DNA of 64,000 nucleotides, from positions 1 to 64,000 of the forward strand of contig JAAVTG010000771.1 of NCBI GenBank assembly GCA_011947345.1, in the 5' to 3' direction. The position numbers were made by a program, and so were the translations under genes. Source of the stretch: Phytophthora quininea (taxonomy: Eukaryota > Oomycota > Peronosporomycetes > Peronosporales > Peronosporaceae). Shown one piece after another: positions 20,252 through 32,950 of the stretch (its first letter is position 1; each line of letters opens with the position of its first letter). The notes under the pieces are model-generated. The model did no database searches, had not been told where the DNA came from, and saw nothing but the letters and a program-made list of their open reading frames with translations.

Positions 20252-23200
20252 CTAGAAAAGCTGGGCGTTGCTGCTCGGCGCTCGACGCAAGCGCGAGGTG
20301 GGGGTGGCGCCATTGCTAGTTTGACTGGTGGCTGACCCTTTCCGGTTGCGGAAGTCCAGCTTGGTGGGTCGTTTGAAGGCCACACCACTGGGCGACACGC
20401 CTGGACTGCTCGTGTCGCTGCCGGTAGAAGAAAAGTTCTTCATGAGCAGCGCCACCTTGCTGCTTGTGTTGACTCCAGGAGTCGACGATGGCGTAGCGTG
20501 AGAGGATGCTACAGCGCTCGCATATCGGTCGGTAATCTTGCCTGTTTGAACTGGGGAAGGCGGCAAAGCACGCCGCATGAAGGACGACGCCACCTTCTCT
20601 TCGGCCTCGACACTTTCGGGAATCGCCGGCGTGCGGTGGCTGCGAGAACCAGCAAGATCCACTGACTTGCCCAGAAGCGCCATCTCCGACACCATTTGCT
20701 GCACAATCTCCTCAAGTTCGTCGCGCTCACGGAGAGCTACGGTGACTCGGGAGCCCAATTTCTCGAGCTTCCTGGCCTGCTCGTCGTTACGCTGGCACAG
20801 ATGCACGATTTCATCTTCGAACCGCTTTACCTTGGCAGCCATATCCTCGATGTTTCCCGAATGGCCAGCGTCTCGACCCTCTCCGCCGTTCATCTCCGAG
20901 CGCAAGTGCTCGACCTCGCGCTCAGCGATCAGCAACTGAGCCGACTTTTGGTCGAGTTCACGTTGCATCTCAGTGAGCATGGCAGAGCTCTTGGCGTCCA
21001 GAGAGGAGCGGTAAAGCTACTACTGTCGGTGATGTTGCGATTGCGCTGCTCGAACAATTGGCCTTCCAGCGCTGTCAGCTTCACCTCCAGCGTGCGCTTC
21101 TCCTTGAGCACTTCTTCCAGTCTTTCGTTGACGCTCTCAAGCTGGTTGCTGCGGAAGCGAAGCTGCATCACTTCCTGTTTGGAAAGCTTCAGCTGCTTCT
21201 GCACCTCAGCCAGCTCTTCGTTGTGCCCAGTGGCATCACTTGCTGCCGAATAGTGCGATACGAACGACGTCGATGCTGTCGGGGCAGGAGCTGCGCTGGT
21301 TGTTATAGTCGCCAACTGGTTCTCAAGCTGCGTCGTCGCCTCCTGCGCCATTTTGAGGGCGAGACGCACTCCTGCCAGCTCGTTCTCAAGCTCTGTCTTC
21401 GCACTCTCGCCCGAGCGAGCACGAGCATTTGCAGCTTCAAGTTGTCTCTTGGTGGCAGCAAGTGCGGACTCGGCCGACTTGAGCTCTTGTTCGCGTGACT
21501 CGAGCAGCCCCTCGAGCTCAGCAATGTGCTCAGCAGTCTCAGCTGCAGTCGCTTCACTATTGTCGTTGCTCTTCTGGTTCTGTAGCTCCTCAATCTCGGA
21601 GTGTAGTCGCCCGTTTTCTTCTGTAGCTTTGGTCAGCATGTCATTGAGCTGTTTCACGCGGTCCTCAAGCATCAACTTGGCCTTGCCCACGTCAGAGTAG
21701 ATTTTATCCAGGAAGCCTGGCGCTGGTTCCGCCTCCTTCGCTACAGTGCTCTCATTCTGCGCCGTCTCGAGCTGTTCTCTCAAACTTTCGATCTCCTTTT
21801 GGCCGTGTCCAGCTCCGACTCGAGCGCAGCCGAGCGACCAGCTTCTAGTTCATGCTGTTCACGGATACGACTCAGCAGAGCAGAATCTTCTTGCTCAGGC
21901 TCCTCTAGCTCTTCCCGACTCGAGCAGCTCGTTGTCTCCGAGACTTCGGCAGTCAGCGACAGTCCAGACGGGTAGCCGCCAGAGTTCTTCTTATACGCAT
22001 GCGCTGCATTATTCAGGGCATCCTCCAGCTGCGCCTTGAGTTTGAAGTTTTCTCGCTCGAGGTTGTTGAGCTGCTGCGTCATCGTGAACGCGACAGGTCG
22101 AGCCTCGCAGTCCACGGTGACGCTGCCGCTCTGAGCTGATGAAATGGTCGTCCCAGAAGCGTCAGTGGCAGCGCGTTGAGAGCGCGTGCCAATTTCGTGC
22201 TCCTCGCTGTCGTAGTCCATTGAACGACCTAGAAATTCGAGCTGCTGCTGCAGTCGCTGATTGCGCTGCAGTGCCGCTTCAGTCTCTGCTCGGAAGTCGA
22301 ACGCACTCTGCGATGTCATCGATGGACGAGAACTCTCCGAGTGGCCGTGTAGCGGGTCAACCTCGTCGTGGTATTTCTTGACGCGTGCCAACAGCTCCAT
22401 CTGCGGCAGCAGTTCGACATCGGAGGCTTGCGGCTGGCTCTGCACTTGGTTGTTGCACAGCTGTACCGCAGCCTCGAGCTCCTGCAACAGTCGAAGGCTC
22501 AGCGCTCGTTGCTCGGCTGCATTGCGGGTCTCGGCTTTCTCTCTTGCCGTAAGCTCCTCGTTCTCTGCAGCCAGCGCGTCGATGCGCTTCTGCGACTCCT
22601 TCAAAAACGACTCGAGCTGCAGCACCTGCACTTCCTTGCGCTCGAGTCGGCGCTTGGCCGACCGACAGTTCGAGCAGTTGGAGGACGAAAGCTCTTCCAT
22701 AAACTCGCGCTCGCTACCCTGTGAGCTCATGCTCGTTGTCGTGCGGCGACTCGATGCCGTCGAGATGGCGTCGTTCGTGCCGCGACGAGACCTTGGCGTC
22801 TGCGCCTTGGTGGCCTGCGAGGTGGTAGAAGCGTGGTTCTTGCCCAGTAAAGTCGATGACGGAGGCAGCCCCGCCAACTGGGCGTGCGGGTTGGTGGCTC
22901 CCGTCGGATGCAGCAGCATGTTGGGCGACGTCTGGGCCTTGGCCGGCGAGCCTGCAGCACCGTTGACCAGGTCCCACGCAATGTCGAACTCGAGCGTGGC
23001 TGCGAGGTCTCGACACTTGAGCGGCGAGATGCGGAAGGACTTGTGTCGCTCCTGCTCGCTGGCGTTCAGCTGCACGAGCGAGGCAAAGTCCAACGAGAAG
23101 AGCGCCACGGCCGAGTGGCTGGGCAGCTACGAGGAGAAAGTGAGAGAGGTGGAGGTTAGTTGTCAATCTCGGTTTGGGCACTGCGAGCGACGACCGACTC

Positions 23201-23754
23201 CGCCCACAACGAGCCCCCGGCCATCAGGTGGCGGTGCATGTGGACGGAAGAGGCCGTCGTCTCCGGTTGGCTCGGAAAGGAATAATAGACGCACCGCCAC
23301 AAGCACGATCTCGTACTCCTTCTTGAGGAACTCGGAGCTGCCTCCCTTTGTGTGCCGCAGCAGCGACGTCTGGATGCCCACGTGCTGGTTCCACACGGCG
23401 ACGTGCTCGGCGCTCCAGCGCGCGGGCTCGGATGTCACCTCCTTGCTGTTGCGCCGGAAGAGCACGATCAGGTCCTCGTCGTTGGGGCTGATGTCGCGGC
23501 CGATGTTGGCGCGGTGGATGTGCACTGCAAGACACGAGAGGAGCAGCGGGCGGTTAGCTCAATCGACCAGCATATTCGCACGATAGGTTCCTACCGTCGA
23601 GGTTGACGAGGATGGTGCCGTGGGGCTTGGCGGCCGAGTTGCGTTGGGAGCGGGGCGTGATGGTGGCGGTGGAGCGCTGCGACCGGGGCGTGGTGGCCCC
23701 CGCGTACGTGGGGCGAGCGGACATGGCGTCGTGGTGCGAGGCTCCCCGCCTCAT
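20252..23754 (-). CDS. NT-type C2 domain protein with long coiled coil (EEIG1/EHBP1-like)
   Basis: Three exons: 23754-23595, 23524-23295 and 23126-20252, with introns of 70 and 168 nt. Residues ~30-200 form an NT-C2 domain split by the introns (HGTILVNLDVHIHRANI, EYEIVLVA, then LPSHSAVALFSLDFASLV). About 800 residues of heptad-rich coiled coil follow (RLERKEVQVLQLESFLKE, ESALAATKRQLEAANARA), ending in a Ser/Thr/Arg-rich tail (RLRRAPSSNAQLF). Frame breaks near 21785 (AAAA) and near 21005 join coiled coil to coiled coil, giving about 1,088 aa. NT-C2 coiled-coil proteins link membranes to cytoskeleton or endocytic machinery; that role is inferred. The sequence upstream of the chosen ATG stays open for about 25 codons, so an extra 5' exon is possible. 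Confidence 0.65.
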
Positions 23755-24752
23755 GCCGCGCGAGGTCTGCGCCTCGGCCGTGCGAAGCAGCGTCTGGAAG
23801 ATGGCGGAGTCTTGAGGGCCGGCCGCCTTCGAGAGTCAACGGAAGGCAGTGGCGGGCGCTTGCTGCTCTGCTGGAGAGCTCCTACGGATTACTAGCTAGT
23901 CCCGGTAAGAGCCGAGGTGGCTTTGAGCGACTGTCGAGTGGTCGCACCTGCTGGTCAAGCGCAGCACTGGCGCTGTGTGGGCACGTTGGGCCAGCTGGTG
24001 CGGGCACCAGCCTTTTCAGCTTGTGCTTCGCGGCGTCGAGGGCGCCAGACCAGACTTTGAAGGTAGCGGAGAGCAGAGCTCTATGGCCAAGAGGGTGCGT
24101 GAGAACGAAAAGACTCGCCAGAGCAGCTCCGACAAGAAGCAAGGCACTGCATTAGGTGCTGCATCAGTGCCCCCTTCCTCGGAGACAGCTTGCCATCGCA
24201 AATCGTCGAGACTCCACATACGGACATTGGTCACCAAAGTGGCACGCGCTTGACAAGCAAGTCAGGCGAGGCGAGGCGAGTCTCCGCTAGCGCGAGTGCT
24301 GGCTCTGCTGGCTCAGACAATAGCTCTGATCGTGCTCACTTCCGGAGACTTATCTCGCTGTGGGAGTAGTCGCTGTTGCTGCATTCGTCTACTGATGTCG
24401 ACGATTCAAACATTCTTCCGACGGCAACAATGCGCTCTGCAACGCAGCGACCTCGCCGCAGTCGTCATCATTTTCTCCGGGAAGGGGGCAACTTGTTTTA
24501 TAACGTTTCTACTACTGGTCTCTAAGATTTCTTGCGTGGTGCCAGCTACAGAGCTGTTCGTCCCTTGCCGTCGGGGACGACTGCACTCTGGAGCATAGAG
24601 CACTTTCGCATTACAGGTACGAGGTTGAGATACTCGAAGCGATCGCTCCGAGTGGTCATCCGATTCACTCACGAAGCCGCACAGTGCTGGCAAAACTTGT
24701 GCTTCTCGCAGGAAGCGAATAAATACATCAAAATGTTCGTGGCGGCGGCAAC
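23755..24752. other. Intergenic region
   Basis: About 1 kb between the start of the NT-C2 gene and the stop of the LRR receptor gene, both on minus. It presumably holds the NT-C2 promoter. No ORF with recognisable features, repeat or RNA gene was seen. Confidence 0.5.
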
Positions 24753-27700
24753 CTACAAGTCAGCAACCGTCACGGCGAGCACGGAGCACGAGCTCGGCAG
24801 CGACGACAAGTTCGACGACAGCTCCGAGCTCGACAAGCTGCCAAAGGCGCTCATGCTGCTGGGTCGCGACCAGTTGGGCGGCACTTGCCCGGTGGTGGTC
24901 AAACGGCCTTCCAGCACACGCACCAGCTCCTCCTGCACGTCGATGGCGTCCGGGCGCTCGCTCGGCACCTCGTGCCAGCACTGGCGAGCCAGGTCCTGCA
25001 GCTCAGGCGGACACTCGGCCGAGAACTTGAGCAGGTGTGGGTCGCCGCCGGCACCGGGAAGTCTTGAGCTGGCCAGGTCTTCCTCCACCGCGATCATCGT
25101 GTCCAGCTCCCACAAGAACGTGCCGAACGCATAGACGTCCTCGCGCTGCGCCACCAGCGTGGCAGTCTGGAGGCCGTTGCTCGACTTGAGCGAGTTCTCG
25201 TCGAACTGGTCGTCCTCCTCCATGGCTGGGTTTTCCTCCGTGGGGCTGTTGTCGATGGTCACGCTGCTGACCTCGCTCACTCCGCTGATGTCGCTCTCGC
25301 CGCTGTTGTTGTCGAAGCGACTGCGCCCGAGATTCGACGAAGCCTGCCGGTTCACGCGCTTGGAGCGCATCTTGCCGAGAACTGACGACCTAGATGACAT
25401 CGATGGACGCAGACCCGCGATCTTCTGCATTGTCCAGAGTGCGCTGTCCCGGAGAGAACCGCGCAGGTCTTCAGCGTGGTGGTTGTCGTCTTTACTGGGG
25501 ATCAGATCGACAGGCAGGATCACATCCAATGCACTAAGCTTCGCTTCGCCTTGTTCGTTAACAAGCACCTTGCGGGCGCAAACGCGGCCATGCGCGTAGT
25601 TGTTGGCGTGGAGATAGACCAGCCCCATGGCCACGTCCAGGGCGATTGAGAGCTTGCAGCGCCAGTCGGCGTTGGGGTTGGCGTTGACACTCGTGCTCGA
25701 GTTGGCGAATACCGGGTACCAGCTGAAGATGTTGCCGTTGCCACTGCCGATGGCTGCAGCCACGCTGCTGTTCGGGTAGTATCCCTTGCCTTCACGTCGG
25801 TGCCGCTCAGCCTCGAACATGGCAGCGAGAGATCCGTGCTTCATGTACTCGAACACTACGCCCAAATGCCACTGCGGCGCCCCCATATTGGGGTATCTGC
25901 TCTTCGTGCTCCGTGCCAAACTGTCCCCCAAACTGTTGGTCGGTCCTTGACTTGCATACAAGGCCGGAGGCTCGGCGGCACTGCTTCCACGTCGGCGACT
26001 CGCTGTGGTGCTGCAGCCGGTCGTGACGCCAATGAAGTGCACGATGGACGCGTGGTCCAACGAAGCCGCGAGGCGGATCTGCTCCACAAAGCGCATTTCA
26101 ATCCGCTTTTGGAGCGCATCAGCGCGTGGATAACCACCTTGTAGCCCTGATACTCGGCCAGAAACAACGAACGGTCTACCTTGCGAGCATTGCCCACACC
26201 GACGCTGCTCAGGGCCAGCGCAGCCTTGCCGCTCTTCGATATGCTGGACTGGTTCAGTGCACGGCGCATTTGAATTTCCTCTGGCGGGATTTCATACACC
26301 AGGAGGTCGTCCAGATTGATCTTACTCCGAAGTTTGCTGCGTGCCTGAAGTGACGCCGTGCTAGCACCAAGAGCGTTATCCTTGGGGTTCGGCTCCAAGA
26401 GAGCCACCGGGTTGTACTTGTCCAAGGGGCTTTCGTACACTCCATAGCCACCTGCTGGCGTATACACACCGCTGCCGAAGGCGCTGCCGTTCTCGTTTTT
26501 GCTGTCCCGATCAATGAAGTCCTCGTTGTCAGTTTTATTGTCACGACGAGCTCCTCCGGGAGTGAAGCGGCCACCACTTCCAGTAAAGCGACCCCACTGT
26601 TTGCCAACACCATGAAGCCGCCACCAGCGCTGCTACCCAAGCGACGGTCGCGATTCACCTTCATGACCGCACGTCGCGCATGGTTGTTTTGGTTTCGGCG
26701 CTTGTTCCAGATGAGTCCAAACACCAACGCACTTAGCAAGGCACCCACGAGGAAAAATGTGCTGCCGATAATGCCAATCGACTCGGCCGAGAAAATGGAC
26801 GACGACTCGGAGCTAGTACTCGACGTGTCGGATGAGGACGAGTCGCCTGTGCCTGAAATGTCGTTAATGTCCGCCCCTTGTGCGCTCTCGTCTGACTTGG
26901 AGCTCGACGAAATGATGCAGTCGGCGTCTTCCAGCACGCAAAAGTTCACGCCCTGAATTTTTTCGCCCGTGGCCTTGTTGTTGGAACAAGAGCTCGAGAT
27001 GGATGACGGCGTCGTGAATTCCGCTAAGCTTTGGAACACGCTGACATCCGAGCGACAGATCTCGATTGTGGACAGCGGATTGTCCTCCAGGTATCTGTTT
27101 TTTAGGATAGCAACGAAGTGAGCACACAATCCATGTCTTTAAAACATGGCAAGCTAGCTTCAACGCACACTTTCCGAAGTGTCGATGCGAACGTCACCCC
27201 GCTGATCTGCTTGATGCCGTTGGAATTAAGATTTCTGAAGGAGCCGCAACAATGTTAAGCACGGGTCACAAAGCGATGCTGAGCACTATACATACAGCTC
27301 GACGAGCGTCGTGAGAGACGACACAATGGTCGGAAATGCCGTAAGCAGGTTGCTGCTCAAATCCCTGCGCGAAGGAAGTCCACGAGTCAGTCAAAACCCC
27401 TGAAAACAACAATAGCACGCTGCACTCACAGATACTGCAGCGCCTCCGGTAGATTGGTGAAGTTTGTCGCGCTCGTAAACGAGTTGTGCGTCGCGTTCAG
27501 CGTCCGTAACGACACCGGCAGCATGAGGTCGTCCAGATTCGTAATGCCAGTGTTGGACAACGACAGCGACTGCAGCGCCACCAAATCCGTGAACGTGTCC
27601 ACCGCGACGGAACTGAGCGAATTGCCGTGCAGCAGCAGCGTCTGCAGCTCCCCGACGCTGGCCACGGGGTGGAGCTCGACAGCGTCGAGATGGAGTTGGC

Positions 27701-28099
27701 GCTCAGGTCCAAGTAGTTGAGTCGGCGCGGGAAATTAAAGTTGGAGAGGTCGGTGATGAAGTTGCTGGCGAGCTCCAGGTCCTCCATGTCGTTGTCGGAG
27801 TCGGCGGGAGCAAACGACTCGAGTTCATTGTTATTGAGCAGCAACTGGTACACGCGCGGGTAGCTGCGCACGCTGACGACGTCCAAATTGCTGAGGTTGA
27901 GACTGCGCTCGACGGAGGAGCTGACGACCACCTGGAAGGTGCGCGCGTTGCAGCTGCCGTCGTACACGACGGCCGACGAGTCCGTCTCGCCCTCCACCAG
28001 CGTGCTGGCGTTGGCGCACGACGCGGCTGCGACCGGCGACGTCGTCAGCAACGACAGCGCCAGCAGCAGCGTCCAGACGCCCGCGGACGAGCCATTCAT
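24753..28099 (-). CDS. LRR receptor-like protein with degenerate kinase domain (pseudokinase)
   Basis: A signal peptide (WTLLLALSLLTTSPVAA) is followed by about nine leucine-rich repeats (e.g. LQTLLLHGNSLSSV, LQSLSLSNTGITNL, LQYLDLSSNLLTAF), a Ser-rich stalk, one transmembrane helix (IGIIGSTFFLVGALLSALVF, ~26730-26790), a basic stop-transfer (NKRRNQNNHARR), and a C-terminal kinase-like domain. Kinase landmarks are altered: VAIK reads VVIH, HRDLKxxN reads HGRVCARK, and DFG reads ALD. ATP-dependent catalysis is therefore not expected. Introns at 27429-27365, 27295-27235 and about 27170-27095. Frame breaks near 27668 (CCCC), about 27100, 26600 and 26110 are bridged, giving roughly 1,050 aa. A long acidic/Ser-rich insert sits after the missing DFG, and ECPPELQDLARQCWHEVPSERPD matches kinase subdomain XI. 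Confidence 0.75.
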
Positions 28100-29198
28100 G
28101 TCGGCGCCGGGCAGAGCAGTTGGGGAATGCCTGATGGGGGCGGGGCGGCGCGGGAAGCCCGTGGTTGGGCCTTACGACGTGACGCCACGTCCTGCGCTGC
28201 GCTATCCACTCGCGTGGCGATGGCGCAGCTTCAATAGTGAGGCGCCGATAGCCGCGAGCAGCTCTCTGGAGGACGGACTAAAAGTGCCTGTTCTATGGGC
28301 AACTAGGGCTTATCTCCCAAGACCTAAGCACAGCAATGCTGGACGTAGGTCTTCGAGGTCTTCTCCAACAGCGTTTGCACCACAATCGCGAAGATGGTAC
28401 CGAGCGTGTTGGCCAGGAGATGGAAATGTAGAGGCGGCTTCCGACTCTTTTTCTCGGTGTACGGTACCGGTAATGTGGCGCAGGCGAAGTGCAAAGCTGG
28501 ACTCGCTCAACGCCCGCCCGTCGGTCGACTCGACGGACGAGCGGAAGGTGTCCCCGATCTGCTGGGAAAATGTCTCTCAACTTTTGCGTGCACGTGGCGA
28601 CGAAGACGGCTGGTAATCCCAGCCGCCCGCAAACCAGCTCAAAGATGCCTCGGATTGCCACAAGATCGGGACCTCGGCCCGCACGGCGGTGACCTGGCGC
28701 TGCTGACTGAAATAAGCCGGAGTCCGCTGGCTACATCCATCTTCCCGATCGGGAAGCCCAACGCACGTTGGCGCTGGGGCACAGCTCGAAATAATGCAAC
28801 AGCAACGTCCGCCACAAGTTTGGTCGTTCGAGGAGGCACTTTGCTGCATCGTTCAATCTGTCCTTCGTAGCCTTCGTAACGTGTCGGAAATTCAAAATGC
28901 AAAACGAGCTTGCCACCAAGTTGAAGTGTGTAACGATACCAATGCTAGCAGATACTGCGTACACCCGGTAGCAACACCAAGCAGAACGCGATCAACCGTC
29001 AGACACAGCTTTATCATGACTTCCAATCGTCCGAGCAATTTCTGTTTCCAACTGTGTGAGTGCTTTATGTATCAGATCATCTCCCAGACACCACCTCTTT
29101 CAAAAACTAACTTAGTTGTTCAGAAGGACACTGGGAATCTTCGACAGAGGATGCACTAAAATCCTCTAGCTTTTCAAAGCATTTCAATTTTACATTGC
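28100..29198. other. Intergenic region
   Basis: About 1.1 kb upstream of the LRR receptor and downstream of the WW gene. The region to ~28250 should contain the receptor promoter. Short GC-rich frames on both strands (for example 28293-28661 minus) have no motif I recognise. Confidence 0.45.
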
Positions 29199-31452
29199 TC
29201 AATCATCCCAATCCGAGTCCTCGTCCGACGAGGATTTATCCCATTCGATATCACCCAATTCATCCTTTTACGCGAATTTCCAGTTGAAAAGCGTCGCACT
29301 GGTGTCGAGGAGGGCGTAGCAACCGCAGCATGCAGAGCACCCGTAGCCACACTGTTCCGCCGTCTTGCATCGGCGACCGCCTTCATTTGTGCCTTCTGAG
29401 CGGTTTGCCGAGTACAATGCTCGCACATTCCGTTCGCTTGCAACAAGCGGAAGCCCCAACCGCCACACACGGAGCAGCGCTGCCGCATTTGCGCCGAGTC
29501 CACAATAAAGGCTAATCGAAGGCGATTGCAGTGAGCACAAACACCATTCTTCTCCACCAAACCCACGCCAATGCCTTGACAGCATTCGCACCGACTCAGC
29601 TCGGGGGCAGCCTGCTGTCCGAACATCCCCCAGCACCAAAAGCCATGGAATCTCCGCTGAACGGCACCATGGCGGACGGCATTGCCATACCATTCGACGA
29701 GGGCGGAAGCTGTTGGTGCATTAGTTGGTATCCTGCAGGCACAGCCGACATACCGGGCGGGTACATGGGCATTGGCATCACGGGCGGAGGCTGCATGTAG
29801 GGATAGTAATATCCGTACGGCGCTGGCGGAGGTGGAGGCGGCGGCATCATCATGTAAGGGTACGGAGTGTACATGCCGCCACTGATCGGAGGGTTTCCAG
29901 GCAGTGGGTGGCCGCTGCCAGGAACCGCAGCATAACCATGATGACTAGCTGCCCTGGGATCGCCTGTTCTGGGGCTGACTGCGCTTGGTGCTCTGGGTTC
30001 TGGCTGAGACCTGCAATTGGGGATTCTCCGTTCTGCTGAGTGCTGCCATGTAGGTTTTGAGCAGCGAGTGCTGCTTCCATCTTTGCCATGCGCTTCCTCT
30101 CACGCCGAAGTTGCTTTTCCCTCGCTCTTGTTTCTTCTTCAGCCTCAGCACTACTAGCTGACTGGGTGCTCGACTCCTCTCCTTGCCCTCGATCACTTGA
30201 CATCGACTTCCGTGATGCTTCCGCGGCTCCCGCCATTAATTCTTGCTCTCTCTGTTGTTCCGCCAATTCCTTTTCACGTTGTTTTCGGGTACGCCGCTCT
30301 TCTTTGCTCGCTTCCTTTCGTCCTGGGCACTCGATTCGCCTGCGTCTGAAACAACAGTACTCCCCAGCGCATCGTTAACGGGTGATTCCGCTTCTGTTCC
30401 CAAAGTCAAACTTTCGTGTTTGCTGCTACCGCGGCTTCGACTGAGCCATCCGTGCAATTGAGAGGCAACTTCAGCCGCTGTCTCATCTCTAGGAAGCTGC
30501 TCCAAAATGCCTGCCTCCTTGTCATCGTCGTTCTCATTCTCAAGGTCAGCTGCTTCAGCCAGAGCAGCCTTCTCGAGTGCACTCTTTTTCTTCTCCTCTT
30601 TGTTGTGTAGCCTCCTGTCCTCTTCTTCCTGTCGCTGTTTCCGCTCCAGCTCGCGTTGCTGCTCCAGTGCAAGTTGTTCAGCCCTTTCCTTCTCTCTCTG
30701 CTGCTCACGCTCAATGGCTGCCTGTTTCTCGCGTTCTTGCTTCTCTGCTTCCTGCTCTTTGGCCTCCATTTCCTGCTGCATCTGCTGTCGTTTGCGCTCC
30801 TCCTCCTCCGCCTCTTGCTCTTTCCACATCTGCGTCTTCTTTGTGTGTGGCTCTCCCGCGTGGCCTCCTTCTTCTTCATATTGTTGGCCACTTCGGCCAT
30901 AAAGTCGTCCTCTGCGATGCTCGTCCGCTTGTTCAGCATGTCCTCCTGCCTCTTCTTCCGCAAGAACCGCAGCCTCTCCGCTGCGCTCATGCCTGCCGTC
31001 TCCTCCTCGTACTCGTCCACGGCCTGCGTTGTGGTCTCTGCGGAGAGATCCTCCCTGACGACAGTGACCATGGGCGGCCTCCCCATCATCGGCATGCCGT
31101 TCATGGCACCCAGTCGACCTTCCAGCGACGCCTGCAGCTTCTGGAACATGGCGTTCCTGGGCTCCCGCTTCTTCTTGACTCCTCAACAGCGCCTGACGTC
31201 TCGTTAAGGGAGTTTCCTCTTGAATGCGACGGCTGCTGCTGTCCTTGGCTCGACTTTTAGGCTTGCGGCTGCTTGGTGGCGGCTCCCAGCGACTCTCCTT
31301 GGTGGCGGCGTTGTAGTAGTACGGGTGGCCGTCGGGCGAGGTGTACTGCTTCCACCCCCATCGTCTGCGGGCACGTCGCGGCGCTGAGACCGCTCCGAAG
31401 ACCGCTTCTTCTTCTTCCGCACACCCGAGCTCGACTCGGCCTCCGTGCGCAT
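29199..31452 (-). CDS. WW-domain, coiled-coil, paired CxxC zinc-type protein
   Basis: About 750 codons read across frame breaks. The start MRTEAESSSGVRKKKKR is basic. A WW domain follows at residues ~32-62 (WGWKQYTSPDGHPYYYNAATKESRWEPP, shown by its first and last W and the YYYN core). Next comes a long Glu/Gln/Lys/Arg coiled coil (EKERAEQLALEQQRELER, ~30540-30800), a second charged helix, a Pro/Met/Tyr-rich region (MYTPYPYMMMPPPPPP), and two related CxxC...CxxC units (CECCQGIGVGLVEKNGVCAHC and CSVCGGWG...CEHC, ~29410-29590) that should each bind zinc. The acidic end is SSSDEDSDWDD with stop at 29199. WW domains bind Pro-rich ligands, so splicing or transcription scaffolding is possible. Function is unknown. 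Confidence 0.6.
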
Positions 31453-31796
31453 CGTTAATTTGAAGTTTGTATAGCGTCAAACGCAAGTTCATCATCCCTC
31501 TCCACAGTCATACATAAACAGCAAAGCGTCAGCGTACTGTTATCCATCCCTAAAGTACGACCTCGATTTAGTGATATGATGACTACAACTTGGTTGCCGC
31601 GAGTTGGTGCAAGTCCCTGTTGACTCAGGGTCATGGTGCGAGTCCTTATTGCGTGCCTCCACCAGTACTTCTTATCTGAAAGCACCGCCGAACGCTGCGC
31701 TTGGCGTTTATCGACAACAAAGTCGGGATTTTGGCCACGATCGGGCTCGAGTCGGGCTTGAGAAGCATTCGCCTGCGATAGTACAGCAACCTTGGG

Positions 31797-32796
31797 AATG
31801 TCCATCAGCAGCAAGTCTTATTTCCCCTACCTTGGCAACAGATCCAGCAGCTTTGTCGGCGTTCGCCACGAACTTCAGCTGCAACACGAAGCCCAGCTAC
31901 GATTTCCAGTGTGGTGAGTCTCAATTGCTGTTAGTGATAGCATTGCCGAGCGGCGCTATTCGTTTGAAGGTCCGGCTAGCAAAGAAACAGGAGAGTACAA
32001 CTTCAACGTTCTTCGCGATAACTTGGCGCGCCACACGAATCACCCGCAGGCATGGCAATCCCCAAGTCGCTGCACCCTCGTCCTCGTCAAGACGCTGCAG
32101 CTCGTGACTGCCCGTGCTGCGTTGTCGGTGGCGAAGGTCCGCCAGTGTTCTTGCTTGAAGGAGCAGCGTTCATTTGACCAGGTGAGTCACAAGAGTGAGG
32201 AGTGTTGGGGCACTTCTGAAGCTACCACACAAGAGTTCCCGAGCAGTCTGACGGTTGCTTGTTGGGAAGGAGACGCTCGGACGCCGGGGATTTGGAGCTC
32301 GAACCATCAATAGCTCGGCTACCGGATAGTGTTTGGCGTTGAAGAGTTTCGAGATTGATATCGTTGGCGCCGTCCGGGGTGACGCCGCAGGACGGCCACG
32401 AGACTCAACCCGAACTGGTTGGAAGCATCAGACCACCTTGTGCAAGCGCTACGCATCATTACGACCAGCGCCTGCCTGGCTGGCTGGCTCGGAGCCACCG
32501 ACCGGAACTCCTCGCCCAACATGCTGAAAACACAGAGTACGGCCATCTTCTGGTACATGTCCGCCGTGGCCAAGGGCAGCGACGCCACCTGTGCTCACGC
32601 TGGAAGCCTCCCTCCACTGCCTGCCAACAAAGGACGAGCGCAGAGCATCAGTGTCGCCACCAAGAAGCGCAAGGCAGTCGTGCTTTACAGCAGGCTGCCA
32701 AATGGAGACCGTGTCAAGCTCTCCCCGGCAATAAATGGGTCTGGAACTAACCGCGTTCCGATGACGAGCAGCATGAACGTGAACGATGTGTTGTAA
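31797..32796 (+). CDS. Uncharacterised multi-exon gene (left-arm copy)
   Basis: A plausible model starts at ATG 31797 (MSISSKSYFPYLGN...), splices at GTGAGT (~31915) to a CTAG acceptor (~31978) giving CKETGEYNFNVLRDNLARH, has a second donor GTGAGT (~32182), and ends in the frame closing SSMNVNDVL with stop at 32794-32796. Cys and His residues (C-K-E-T-G-E-Y and ARHTNH) loosely recall a zinc finger, but I do not assign a family. The last exon contains LACLAGW-like hydrophobic sequence and basic KKRKAVVL. Exon boundaries are tentative. Confidence 0.35.
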
Positions 32797-32950
32797 ATGT
32801 TTCTTTGAATTTCATACTCGACCAACGCGGCCTGCACAGCTTAGCCCTGCACCACCCCGCTTTCATATCCCTGCTTGGTTAGAGTATGCCGCCTCGCCCT
32901 GCCTCAGCTAGATACTCTCCAACCTTGTGTTCTCCATAGATACAGGGCCC

